A DNA stretch of 64,000 nucleotides, taken from positions 5,430,501 to 5,494,500 of the forward strand of contig JANCRA010000028.1 of NCBI GenBank assembly GCA_024362935.1, given 5' to 3'. A program made the translations under genes and the position numbers. Positions 8,797-20,777 of the stretch are shown one piece after another. Under the pieces are notes generated by a model, which saw only the letters and a program-made list of their open reading frames with translations, was not told where the DNA came from and made no database searches. The first letter of the stretch is position 1; each line of letters starts with the position of its first letter. Source of the DNA: Setophaga petechia (Eukaryota > Chordata > Aves > Passeriformes > Parulidae).

Positions 8797-10614
8797 TGCC
8801 CGGCTGGAGCCCCTGCAGCACCCAGTCACCGAGTCCCACGCAGGACCGAGGGCCGGAAAAATAAACCAGCCACCAACCCATTGCGGGCTGTCACGACTGG
8901 TCCTTGTTAGCAACTGCGGCTAAAGAAACCTCTTGGCAAAAGGGGAAATCAGAGTGTTCCCTCCTGCCTTGGTCAAGGTTTTGATGCCTCTCCTCCATGT
9001 AGGTGGTTTTGTGTCTTCAAGCTCAGGCTGGAGTACTGCTAGGAGTGGCTTTAGCAAGGCGAGAAATGCAACAGTGAACCAACAGCTTCCCTTTCCAGCT
9101 GACAAAGCAACTTGGGTTCACCTGAAGTGCCACAAGGGCCTGTGTGTGCGTTCCAAGGGCCACCGGGTGGCAGGAACAGAGACCTTGCTCCTCTCCAAAG
9201 CTGTAGAACAATTAGCAGTGGCAAAATGTGATTTTGGGTTAAGCCCTGACAAAATTGTTCCTCATTCGTCCCCAGAAATGGGAAGCTGGGCTGGGCCTTT
9301 GACCTGCTGGGACTGCAGCGTTGTCAGTCATAGGCATGGAGCCCACGGGAAATGCTGAGGTGCTGGAGTCATTCCCATCATGCTGGGATCATTGTACCAC
9401 CCCACCCCACCCCACCATCCCCCCCCCCAAAAATAAAAAATCACGGTTTGCCCTGAAATGGCGGCTCCTCCTCACCCTGTTGGTCATTATGAGGAGACAT
9501 TGGGCTCTGGCAGGGGGTGGAAATGCTCCCAAAGGGCCTTGAACTCCTGCGGGAATTGGGCCAGCAAGGAGGTGGCACTGAGCCTTTCAGGGAATTGTGG
9601 GGAAAGAGAAGGTCCCCTCTGAGCCTCCTTTTGTCCAGGATGACAGAAACTGTGCTTGGAATGACCGCCTTTGTTTGTATTTACAGAACCTGAGACGCAC
9701 AGTGAGTGCTTCTGGGGAGGAGGGAGGTGTGTGGGGTATGCAGCCAACAAATAACGATGGTTAGTAATGGTTTTGTTGACCAACAGTGTAAAGGCCATTG
9801 CCATGGGCCTCATGGAGCTCATGGGCTCAGCAGCCACAGTCCCTGTGGAGATCAAGTCTGCCAGGCTCTCTGTGGGTGTCTGACACTCAGCTCAGCCCTC
9901 CGCGGCTCTGTAGCCTCGCCAGGGCCAGCAGGGTCCCGATGCCCAAAGGCACACAAAGCATCCTCCCAGCACAGGCTGAGCCACTCAGGGTGGCAGAATC
10001 CTGTGGCAATTCAGCTCTCTGAGCATCCTCTCTGCTTTTAGACGGTCCCAGTGCCCTTGTCCCACAGACATTGGCTCTGCCAAGTACCACTGCCTTCTCT
10101 AGGTGCTGACGGGCATCAAACAGTGGAGGCACTGTGCTGTGAGGGACAGCGATCTTTTATTTGGGGTGGCTGGGGACAAGCTGGACCAGAATAAATAGCC
10201 ATGAGATGTGGCTTTGGATGGGATTCATCCCGATACGTCCCAGTGGGATCCCCTTCAAACATGTAGCCAAGGTCCTGAAAGCCCAAGGAGGTCCATGCTG
10301 GCTCAGGGCTCTCCAGCTGTATGTGACTTGAAAGGAAGGCTTTGGAACTATCCAGGAAACTCCATCCTTTCAATCAAACCATGATAGCAGGAAAAATGAA
10401 GGGAAGGTCATCGTGGGCACTACTGGGAAGTGATGGAAAGACACAGCAGCCAGCCATGGGGGGAGGCGGGGCCATGATGGCACACAGGGGAGGAGCCCTG
10501 CGGTGGGGCAGGTCTGTGGTGTCACACACTGTCCTGGCCACAGCACTGTGACATCATTGTGCCTATATGCCTATATAATCCGGGCCAGCCCCCGCAGCTG
10601 CCAGTGCAGTTGCG
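8797..10614 (+). other. Spacer between copies 2 and 3
   Basis: Poly(A) signal 8860-8865; CCCCA/poly-C tract 9397-9440; probable CR1 fragment 9583-9646 on the minus strand; invariant block about 9667-10445; then the copy 3 promoter. No gene seen. Confidence 0.7.
10549..10578 (+). promoter_or_regulatory. Core promoter of copy 3
   Basis: CRE-like site 10549-10556 and TATATAA 10572-10578, with the upstream CCACAG form. Confidence 0.65.
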
Positions 10615-13600
10615 ATGGTGCGTGCCGGAGCCATGGGTGACGGTTACGCACCTTTGACTGCGCTTGTCCTGCTGCTGGCCGCCGTGGCTGTCTGCTGGGC
10701 CCTTGGCCTCTGGCAGCCATGGAGGCGGCAAGCAGGGACAGCGAAGAGGCGCAAGCGCCCCGGGGTCCGGCCCAGAGGCTCATGCAGGAACCGGGGAGCC
10801 CCTGCGGCTCCCAGGCCCTGCAGGCCTCGGGCTACCCCTCGCAAGCGGCCAGGTGCTCCCGCCAGCACCCTGGGCAGCTCCTGCAGCTGCGGCCCCTGCG
10901 TGGCAGTGGGCCGAGAGCTGCGGGAACTGATGCAGCTGCTCTGGGCTGGCAGTGGGACATCTGAGCCGCTCTACTCTGGGATATGGCAGGCCCTGTGGAA
11001 AGAGCTGCGGGAGCTGGTGAGGCGAGGCCACCTGCCCTGCTGTGGCTCGTCCCGCTCCCCCAGGCGCCGCCATCCCATGAGGAGGCAGCTCCCAGGAAGA
11101 GTCTCCATCCCTGGGAGGGCCTCGAGCCTTGCAAGGATGGCACGGCAGACGACACCCGCCATCCTTGCAAGAAGCTCAGGCTGTCAGAGATCCTCCGTCC
11201 TGCCAGGAGCCTCGGCTACCTCTGACAGCCTCCATCCTTCAGAGAGGCTCAGTGAGACCTGTCAGCCTGCAGCAAGTGCAGAGCCCGCGGACAGGTCTCC
11301 CGGCTCCCTTGGACCCCTGGACTTGGACAAGACGGGCACAACCCTGAGCGTTGTCGTGGCCAGGGAAAGCCCGGGAGTCCAAGTGGGAGCCCAGCCCGAT
11401 GCAGGGGAGCCATCTCAGGAGCAGGTGGCTCGGGAGCAGCAAGCGTCCTGCAGCCGGCACTTGTCGGCCCACAGCTGCCAGGACGCTGTGCCGGCTGTGC
11501 CAGCGGGCTGCAGCCCGTGCCGGGTGGAGGAGACGAGCCTCGAGACACCTGGGCACCTCCATCTCGAGGAAGCTGCTCCGAAACAGCCACCGACTGCCAA
11601 GGAGGCCCTAATAGAAGGTGAGATCTTCTGAGGAGCTGTCTGCAGCTCCCCTGGGGCTCTTCAGGGCCATTGCCAGGCCAGGCCCTCTGAGAGCAGCCTA
11701 GTCCCTGGCTGTTCTCAGTGCCTCTGATGGCTTCAAAAATCCCCTGCGTGGTTTGCAGCTGCTCCTGGGACCCCCCTGCGCGACAGCTCGGGCTGCAGCC
11801 CCGGCCGCGCACAAGAGCAGAGCGCAGGCCACGAGGCCGGGGCCAGCGCCGGTGCCGCCGTGCCCCCCTGCAGCGGGGCTCCTGCAGCCGCCTGTGCGCG
11901 CTGCCCGGGCCCGGCCGTGCCGCTCGCCAGCCCCTCGGCTGCAGGGCGGTGGCCGCTGCCCGGCGCGCGGCAGGGAGCAGGTGAGAGCAGCGCGGCCCGC
12001 GGGGGCCGGCCCCTGCCCTGGCGGGCACTGGGCGGGGGGGGGGTTCCTGGGCGCAGCGCTGACGCCTCGCTCTCGGCCTTTTGCAGGGCAAAAGAAGGAG
12101 CTGCAGGAGCTCTACCAGCTGGGCCCGCAGCTGGGCAGGGGCGGCTTCGGCACCGTTTTCGCGGGCAGCCGCCTGGCGGACGGTAGCCCGGTAAGTGGGC
12201 GGCACGGGCGGGCGCGGGCGGAGGCTCCGGGCCGGGGCTGGGCGGGGCTGGAGCTCAGCCCCCTGTGTCCGTGCCTTGCAGGTGGCTCTCAAGCGCGTGG
12301 CCCGGGAGAGCGTCCTGCGCTGGGACGAGCGCGTGAGTGAGCGGGGCCAGCGGGCCGGGGCGGGCCGGGGCGGGCAGGGATAAGGCCGGGGAGGGCCCCG
12401 AGGGAGGGCGCCGAGGCACGGCGGGGGCGGCGGGCGTGGGCTCAGCGCGCGAGGCGGAGCGCGGCGGGCCCGCGGATGCCGAACGCCGGGGCCGGCTCCA
12501 GGCGGGGGGACAGCTGCCAAGCGTGCCCTGGGCGGGAGGGATCCCGAGCAGCACGGAGGCTGCCCGAGGGGACACCGGGGCATGCCGGGCAGGGGGCAGT
12601 GGAGGCACAGGGCAGCACCAGGCCTGGCGCAGGCAATGTCTCGTCCTCGCAGCCCGACGGCACCCGTGTTCCGCTGGAGATCGTGCTCATGGAGAAGGTG
12701 GGCTCCGGCTGCCGCAGCATCATCCAGCTCCTGGACTGGTTCGAGCTGCCTGACAGCTTCGTGCTGGTCCTGGAGCGTCCGGAGCGGTCGCGGGATCTGC
12801 TGGAGCTGCTGCGGGAGCAGCAGTTCCTGAGCGAGGAGGCGGCGCGCTGGCTTTTCTGCCAGGTGCTGGAGGCCGTGTGGCACTGCACCGCCTGCGGCGT
12901 CTGGCACGGCGACATCAAGGCGGAGAACCTCCTCGTGGACCCGGACACTGGCAGCCTGAAGCTCATCGACTTCAGTTGCGGCACCTTCTTCCACGGCCAC
13001 ACCTGCAGGGATGTTGCCGGTGAGCCCGCGGCCCGGGCCCTGCTGCCTCTGCCAGGCACTGCACCGTGCCATTCCCTCCTGGGCTGTGGGTGCGGCATTC
13101 AGCCGGCTGCCGGCTGCCCTGTGCCCCGGGGCAGGTGCTGTGCCCCAGGAGCCGGCTGCTGGCCTTGCCGACAGGGGGGGGGGCTGCAAAAGCCAGGCCC
13201 CGGCCCCTCGGCTTGGCAGGCCTGCTTGGGCTTGTGCCGCTCTTCTGGCCTTCTCTGCCTTGCAGAGCGCTTTCCTGGCTTTGGCCAATTGTCTGCGGGT
13301 GCCGGGTGGCCTTGGGGGAAGTTGTGGCCGCAGGTGCGGGCCCTGCCTCTGGCAGGAGGCCGGCGCCAGGCTCTGGAAGGCAGCAGCCTGCGCCCGACCA
13401 GCGCCGCCTGTCTCCCCTAGGAACACGGATGTACTGCTCGCCCGAGTGGATCCGCCTGGGCTCCTACCGCAAGGAGCCGGCGACCATCTGGTCCCTGGGC
13501 GTGCTGCTCTATGTCATGGTCTGCGGGTGCTTCCCCTTCCGGGACGACCATGACATCGTGTGGGGGCAGCTCTTCTTCTGGCGGCAGGTGTCTCCAGGTT

Positions 13601-13880
13601 GGTGTGGGCCTCAAGCACGCTGGGCTGGAGGAGGTGGCCGTGTCCTGCCGTGCCGCTGTCCCGCCAAGGGCAGCTCTGAGCACTCGCAGCCTGGCCCGGC
13701 TTCTGCGGGCACTGCCGGGCGCGGCCGGGCAGGAGCCTCGTGCCAGTGAGCGGCGCTTTCTGCCTTCTCTCCCCAGAGTGCCAGCACCTGATCACCTGGT
13801 GTTTGGGCAAGCACCCCCTGGAGCGGGCCAATCTGGAGGACATCTGGCGCCACCCTTGGGTGTGGGGCTGGCGCCTTTGA
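10615..13880 (+). CDS. PIM-like kinase copy 3, with DFG changed to DFS
   Basis: Exons: 10615-11617, 11759-11980, 12087-12190, 12282-12332, 12653-13019, 13421-13597, 13777-13880; 675 residues, no stop or frameshift. This is a type B copy (C57, I123, Q125, P166, V195) but with R147 and a private Q103R. Its special feature is base 12974, where G has become A: the metal-binding loop reads Asp-Phe-Ser instead of Asp-Phe-Gly at residue 568. The Asp itself and K447, E469 and D547 remain. Loss of this Gly usually lowers or alters kinase activity, so this copy may be weak or inactive, but this is inference. Confidence 0.8.
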
Positions 13881-15698
13881 TGCCCGGCTGGAGCCCCTGC
13901 AGCACCCAGTCACCGAGTCCCACGCAGGACCGAGGGCCGGAAAAATAAACCAGCCACCAACCCATTGCGGGCTGTCACGACTGGTCCTTGTTAGCAACTG
14001 CGGCTAAAGAAACCTCTTGGCAAAAGGGGAAATCAGAGTGTTCCCTCCTGCCTTGGTCAAGGTTTTGATGCCTCTCCTCCATGTAGGTGGTTTTGTGTCT
14101 TCAAGCTCAGGCTGGAGTACTGCTAGGAGTGGCTTTAGCAAGGCGAGAAATGCAACAGTGAACCAACAGCTTCCCTTTCCAACTGACAAAGCAACTTGGG
14201 TTCACCTGAAGTGCCACAAGGGCCTGTGTGTGCGTTCCAAGGGCCACCGGGTGGCAGGAACAGAGACCTTGCTCCTCTCCAAAGCTGTAGAACAATTAGC
14301 AGTGGCAAAATGTGATTTTGGGTTAAGCCCTGACAAAATTGTTCCTCATTCGTCCCCAGAAATGGGAAGCTGGGCTGGGCCTTTGACCTGCTGGGACTGC
14401 AGCGTTGTCGGTCATAGGCATGGAGCCCACAGGAAATGCTGAGGTTCTGGAGTCATTCCCATCATGCTGGGATCATTATACCACCCCACCCCACCCCACC
14501 ATCCCCCCCCCCAAAAATAAAAAATCACGGTTTGCCCTGAAATGGCGGCTCCTCCTCACCCTGTTGGTCATTATGAGGGGACATTGGGCTCTGGCTGGGG
14601 ATGGAAATGCTCCCAAAGGGCCTTGAACTCCTGCGGGAATTGGGCCAGCAAGGAGGTGGCACTGAGCCTTTCAGGGAATTGTGGGGAAAGAGAAGGTCCC
14701 CTCTGAGCCTCCTTTTGTCCAGGATGACAGAAACTGTGCTTGGAATGACCGCCTTTGTTTGTATTTACAGAACCTGAGACGCACAGTGAGTGCTTCTGGG
14801 GAGGAGGGAGGTGTGTGGGGTATGCAGCCAACAAATAACGATGGTTAGTAATGGTTTTGTTGACCAACAGTGTAAAGGCCATTGCCATGGGCCTCATGGA
14901 GCTCATGGGCTCAGCAGCCACAGTCCCTGTGGAGATCAAGTCTGCCAGGCTCTCTGTGGGTGTCTGACACTCAGCTCAGCCCTCCGCGGCTCTGTAGCCT
15001 CGCCAGGGCCAGCAGGGTCCCGATGCCCAAAGGCACACAAAGCATCCTCCCAGCACAGGCTGAGCCACTCAGGGTGGCAGAATCCTGTGGCAATTCAGCT
15101 CTCTGAGCATCCTCTCTGCTTTTAGACGGTCCCAGTGCCCTTGTCCCACAGACATTGGCTCTGCCAAGTACCACTGCCTTCTCTAGGTGCTGACGGGCAT
15201 CAAACAGTGGAGGCACTGTGCTGTGAGGGACAGCGATCTTTTATTTGGGGTGGCTGGGGACAAGCTGGACCAGAATAAATAGCCATGAGATGTGGCTTTG
15301 GATGGGATTCATCCCGATACGTCCCAGTGGGATCCCCTTCAAACATGTAGCCAAGGTCCTGAAAGCCCAAGGAGGTCCATGCTGGCTCAGGGCTCTCCAG
15401 CTGTATGTGACTTGAAAGGAAGGCTTTGGAACTATCCAGGAAACTCCATCCTTTCAATCAAACCATGATAGCAGGAAAAATGAAGGGAAGGTCATCGTGG
15501 GCACTACTGGGAAGTGATGGAAAGACACAACAGCCAGCCATGGGGGGAGGCGGGGCCATGATGGCACACAGGGGAGGAGCCCTGCGGTGGGGCAGGTCTG
15601 TGGTGTCACACACTGTCCTGGCCGCAGCACTGTGACATCATTGTGCCTATATGCCTATATAATCCGGGCCAGCCCCCGCAGCTGCCAGTGCAGTTGCG
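13881..15698 (+). other. Spacer between copies 3 and 4
   Basis: Poly(A) signal 13944-13949; CCCCA/poly-C tract 14481-14524; probable CR1 fragment 14667-14730 (minus); invariant block about 14751-15529; copy 4 promoter. The part before the tract carries the AACTGACAAAGC and GGTCATAGGC variants shared with copies 4, 7, 9, 10 and 12. Confidence 0.7.
15633..15662 (+). promoter_or_regulatory. Core promoter of copy 4
   Basis: CRE-like site 15633-15640 and TATATAA 15656-15662; upstream CCGCAG form, as in copies 1, 5 and 13. Confidence 0.65.
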
Positions 15699-18600
15699 AT
15701 GGTGCGTGCCGGAGCCATGGGTGACGGTTACGCACCTTTGACTGCGCTTGTCCTGCTGCTGGCCGCCGTGGCTGTCTGCTGGGCCCTTGGCCTCTGGCAG
15801 CCATGGAGGCGGCAAGCAGGGACAGAGAAGAGGCGCAAGCGCCCCGGGGTCCGGCCCAGAGGCTCACGCAGGAACCGGGGAGCCCCTGCGGCTCCCAGGC
15901 CCTGCAGGCCTCGGGCTACCCCTCGCAAGCGGCCAGGTGCTCCCGCCAGCACCCTGGGCAGCTCCTGCAGCTGCGGCCCCTGCGTGGCAGTGGGCCGAGA
16001 GCTGCAGGAACTGATGCAGCTGCTCTGGGCTGGCAGTGGGACATCTGAGCCGCTCTACTCTGGGATGTGGCGGGCCCTGTGGAAAGAGCTGCGGGAGCTG
16101 GTGAGGCGAGGCCACCTGCCCTGCTGTGGCTCGTCCCGCTCCCCCAGGCGCCGCCATCCCATGAGGAGGCAGCTCCCAGGAAGAGTCTCCATCCCTGGGA
16201 GGGCCTCGAGCCTTGCAAGGATGGCACGGCAGACGACACCCGCCATCCTTGCAAGAAGCTCAGGCTGTCAGAGATCCTCCATCCTGCCAGGAGCCTCGGC
16301 TACCTCTGACAGCCTCCATCCTTCAGAGAGGCTCAGTGAGACCTGTCAGCCTGCAGCAAGTGCAGAGCCCGCGGACAGGTCTCCCGGCTCCCTTGGACCC
16401 CTGGACTTGGACAAGACGGGCACAACCCTGAGCGTTGTCGTGGCCAGGGAAAGCCCGGGAGTCCAAGTGGGAGCCCAGCCCGATGCAGGGGAGCCATCTC
16501 AGGAGCAGGTGGCTCGGGAGCAGCAAGCGTCCTGCAGCCGGCACTTGTCGGCCCACAGCTGCCAGGACGCTGTGCCGGCTGTGCCAGCGGGCTGCAGCCC
16601 GTGCCGGGTGGAGGAGACGAGCCTCGAGACACCTGGGCACCTCCATCTCGAGGAAGCTGCTCCGAAACAGCCACCGACTGCCAAGGAGGCCCTAATAGAA
16701 GGTGAGATCTTCTGAGGAGCTGTCTGCAGCTCCCCTGGGGCTCTTCAGGGCCATTGCCAGGCCAGGCCCTCTGAGAGCAGCCTAGTCCCTGGCTGTTCTC
16801 AGTGCCTCTGATGGCTTCAAAAATCCCCTGCGTGGTTTGCAGCTGCTCCTGGGACCCCCCTGCGCGACAGCTCGGGCTGCAGCCCCGGCCGCGCACAAGA
16901 GCAGAGCGCAGGCCACGAGGCCGGGGCCAGCGCCGGTGCCGCCGTGCCCCCCTGCAGCGGGGCTCCTGCAGCCGCCTGTGCGCGCTGCCCGGGCCCGGCC
17001 GTGCCGCTCGCCAGCCCCTCGGCTGCAGGGCGGTGGCCGCTGCCCGGCGCGCGGCAGGGAGCAGGTGAGAGCAGCGCGGCCCGCGGGGGCCGGCCCCTGC
17101 CCTGGCGGGTACTGGGCGGGGGGGGTTCCTGGGCGCAGCGCTGACGCCTCGCTCTCGGCCTTTTGCAGGGCAAAAGAAGGAGCTGCAGGAGCTCTACCAG
17201 CTGGGCCCGCAGCTGGGCAGGGGCGGCTTCGGCACCGTTTTCGCGGGCAGCCGCCTGGCGGACGGTAGCCCGGTAAGTGGGCGGCACGGGCGGGCGCGGG
17301 CGGAGGCTCCGGGCCGGGGCTGGGCGGGGCTGGAGCTCAGCCCCCTGTGTCCGTGCCTTGCAGGTGGCTCTCAAGCGCGTGGCCCGGGAGAGCGTCCTGC
17401 GCTGGGACGAGCGCGTGAGTGAGCGGGGCCAGCGGGCCGGGGCGGGCCGGGGCGGGCAGGGATAAGGCCGGGGAGGGCCCCGAGGGAGGGCGCCGAGGCA
17501 CGGCGGGGGCGGCGGGCGTGGGCTCAGCGCGCGAGGCGGAGCGCGGCGGGCCCGCGGATGCCGAACGCCGGGGCCGGCTCCAGGCGGGGGGACAGCTGCC
17601 AAGCGTGCCCTGGGCGGGAGGGATCCCGAGCAGCACGGAGGCTGCCCGAGGGGACACCGGGGCATGCCGGGCAGGGGGCAGTGGAGGCACAGGGCAGCAC
17701 CAGGCCTGGCGCAGGCAATGTCTCGTCCTCGCAGCCCGACGGCACCCGTGTTCCGCTGGAGATCGTGCTCATGGAGAAGGTGGGCTCCGGCTGCCGCAGC
17801 ATCATCCAGCTCCTGGACTGGTTCGAGCTGCCTGACAGCTTCGTGCTGGTCCTGGAGCGTCCGGAGCGGTCGCGGGATCTGCTGGAGCTGCTGCGGGAGC
17901 AGCAGTTCCTGAGCGAGGAGGCGGCGCGCTGGCTTTTCTGCCAGGTGCTGGAGGCCGTGTGGCACTGCACCGCCTGCGGCGTCTGGCACGGCGACATCAA
18001 GGCGGAGAACCTCCTCGTGGACCCGGACACTGGCAGCCTGAAGCTCATCGACTTCGGTTGCGGCACCTTCTTCCACGGCCACACCTGCAGGGATGTTGCC
18101 GGTGAGCCCGCGGCCCGGGCCCTGCTGCCTCTGCCAGGCACTGCACCGTGCCATTCCCTCCTGGGCTGTGGGTGCGGCATTCAGCCGGCTGCCGGCTGCC
18201 CTGTGCCCCGGGGCAGGTGCTGTGCCCCAGGAGCCGGCTGCTGGCCTTGCCGACAGAGGGGGGCTGCAAAAGCCAGGCCCCGGCCCCTCGGCTTGGCAGG
18301 CCTGCTTGGGCTTGTGCCGCTCTTCTGGCCTTCTCTGCCTTGCAGAGCGGTTTCCTGGCTTTGGCCAATTGCCTGCGGGTGCCGGGTGGCCTTGGGGGAA
18401 GTTGTGGCCGCAGGTGCGGGCCCTGCCTCTGGCAGGAGGCCGGCGCCAGGCTCTGGAAGGCAGCAGCCTGCGCCCGACCAGCGCCGCCTGTCTCCCCTAG
18501 GAACACGGATGTACTGCTCGCCCGAGTGGATCCGCCTGGGCTCCTACCGCAAGGAGCCGGCGACCATCTGGTCCCTGGGCGTGCTGCTCTATGTCATGGT

Positions 18601-18960
18601 CTGCGGGTGCTTCCCCTTCCGGGACGACCATGACATCGTGTGGGGGCAGCTCTTCTTCTGGCGGCAGGTGTCTCCAGGTTGGTGTGGGCCTCAAGCACGC
18701 TGGGCTGGAGGAGGTGGCCGTGTCCTGCCGTGCCGCTGTCCCGCCAAGGGCAGCTCTGAGCACTCGCAGCCTGGCCCGGCTTCTGCGGGCACTGCCGGGC
18801 GCGGCCGGGCAGGAGCCTCGTGCCAGTGAGCGGCGCTTTCTGCCTTCTCTCCCCAGAGTGCCAGCACCTGATCACCTGGTGTTTGGGCAAGCACCCCCTG
18901 GAGCGGGCCAATCTGGAGGACATCTGGCGCCACCCTTGGGTGTGGGGCGGGCGCCTTTGA
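15699..18960 (+). CDS. PIM-like kinase copy 4
   Basis: Exons: 15699-16701, 16843-17064, 17169-17272, 17364-17414, 17735-18101, 18501-18677, 18857-18960; 675 residues, intact. This is the first type C copy: A23, E43 (GAG), R57, M123, R125, R147, I195, A328, but P166 as in type B. The last exon has a private TGG-to-GGG change, so W673 near the C-terminus is Gly; the end reads VWGGRL. Residue 657 is Glu. Intron 5 is 399 bases and open in frame. Confidence 0.82.
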
Positions 18961-20777
18961 TGCCCGGCTGGAGCCCCTGCAGCACCCAGTCACCGAGTCC
19001 CACGCAGGACCGAGGGCCGGAAAAATAAACCAGCCACCAACCCATTGCGGGCTGTCACGACTGGTCCTTGTTAGCAACTGCGGCTAAAGAAACCTCTTGG
19101 CAAAAGGGGAAATCAGAGTGTTCCCTCCTGCCTTGGCCAAGGTTTTGATGCCTCTCCTCCATGTAGGTGGTTTTGTGTCTTCAAGCTCAGGCTGGAGTAC
19201 TGCTAGGAGTGGCTTTAGCAAGGCGAGAAATGCAACAGTGAACCAACAGCTTCCCTTTCCAACTGACAAAGCAACTTGGGTTCACCTGAAGTGCCACAAG
19301 GGCCTGTGTGTGCGTTCCAAGGGCCACCGGGTGGCAGGAACAGAGACCTTGCTCCTCTCCAAAGCTGTAGAACAATTAGCAGTGGCAAAATGTGATTTTG
19401 GGTTAAGCCCTGACAAAATTGTTCCTCATTCGTCCCCAGAAATGGGAAGCTGGGCTGGGCCTTTGACCTGCTGGGACTGCAGCGTTGTCGGTCATAGGCA
19501 TGGAGCCCACGGGAAATGCTGAGGTTCTGGAGTCATTCCCATCATGCTGGGATCGTTATACCACCCCACCCCACCCCACCATCCCCCCCCCAAAAATAAA
19601 AAATCACGGTTTGCCCTGAAATTGCGGCTCCTCCTCACCCTGTTGGTCATTATGAGGGGACATTGGGCTCTGGCTGGGGATGGAAATGCTCCCAAAGGGC
19701 CTTGAACTCCTGCGGGAATTGGGCCAGCAAGGAGGTGGCACTGAGCCTTTCAGGGAATTGTGGGGAAAGAGAAGGTCCCCTCTGAGCCTCCTTTTGTCCA
19801 GGATGACAGAAACTGTGCTTGGAATGACTGCCTTTGTTTGTATTTACAGAACCTGAGACGCACAGTGAGTGCTTCTGGGGAGGAGGGAGGTGTGTGGGGT
19901 ATGCAGCCAACAAATAACGATGGTTAGTAATGGTTTTGTTGACCAACAGTGTAAAGGCCATTGCCATGGGCCTCATGGAGCTCATGGGCTCAGCAGCCAC
20001 AGTCCCTGTGGAGATCAAGTCTGCCAGGCTCTCTGTGGGTGTCTGACACTCAGCTCAGCCCTCCGCGGCTCTGTAGCCTCGCCAGGGCCAGCAGGGTCCC
20101 GATGCCCAAAGGCACACAAAGCATCCTCCCAGCACAGGCTGAGCCACTCAGGGTGGCAGAATCCTGTGGCAATTCAGCTCTCTGAGCATCCTCTCTGCTT
20201 TTAGACGGTCCCAGTGCCCTTGTCCCACAGACATTGGCTCTGCCAAGTACCACTGCCTTCTCTAGGTGCTGACGGGCATCAAACAGTGGAGGCACTGTGC
20301 TGTGAGGGACAGCGATCTTTTATTTGGGGTGGCTGGGGACAAGCTGGACCAGAATAAATAGCCATGAGATGTGGCTTTGGATGGGATTCATCCCGATACG
20401 TCCCAGTGGGATCCCCTTCAAACATGTAGCCAAGGTCCTGAAAGCCCAAGGAGGTCCATGCTGGCTCAGGGCTCTCCAGCTGTATGTGACTTGAAAGGAA
20501 GGCTTTGGAACTATCCAGGAAACTCCATCCTTTCAATCAAACCATGATAGCAGGAAAAATGAAGGGAAGGTCATCGTGGGCACTACTGGGAAGTGATGGA
20601 AAGACACAACAGCCAGCCATGGGGGGAGGCGGGGCCATGATGGCACACAGGGGAGGAGCCCTGCGGTGGGGCAGGTCTGTGGTGTCACACACTGTCCTGG
20701 CCGCAGCACTGTGACATCATTGTGCCTATATGCCTATATAATCCGGGCCAGCCCCCGCAGCTGCCAGTGCAGTTGCG
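18961..20777 (+). other. Spacer between copies 4 and 5
   Basis: Poly(A) signal 19024-19029; CCCCA/poly-C tract 19561-19603; probable CR1 fragment 19746-19809 (minus); invariant block about 19830-20608. The base just before that block is T here and C in all other copies. Confidence 0.7.
20712..20741 (+). promoter_or_regulatory. Core promoter of copy 5
   Basis: CRE-like site 20712-20719 and TATATAA 20735-20741; upstream CCGCAG form. Confidence 0.65.

Noticed and set aside
11249..13426. Long minus-strand ORF (725 codons; similar ones of 445-725 codons in every unit)
   Set aside because: It runs antisense across exons and introns of the kinase gene, is Arg/Pro/Ala-rich as expected in GC-rich antisense sequence, and changes length between units with G-run slippage in introns.
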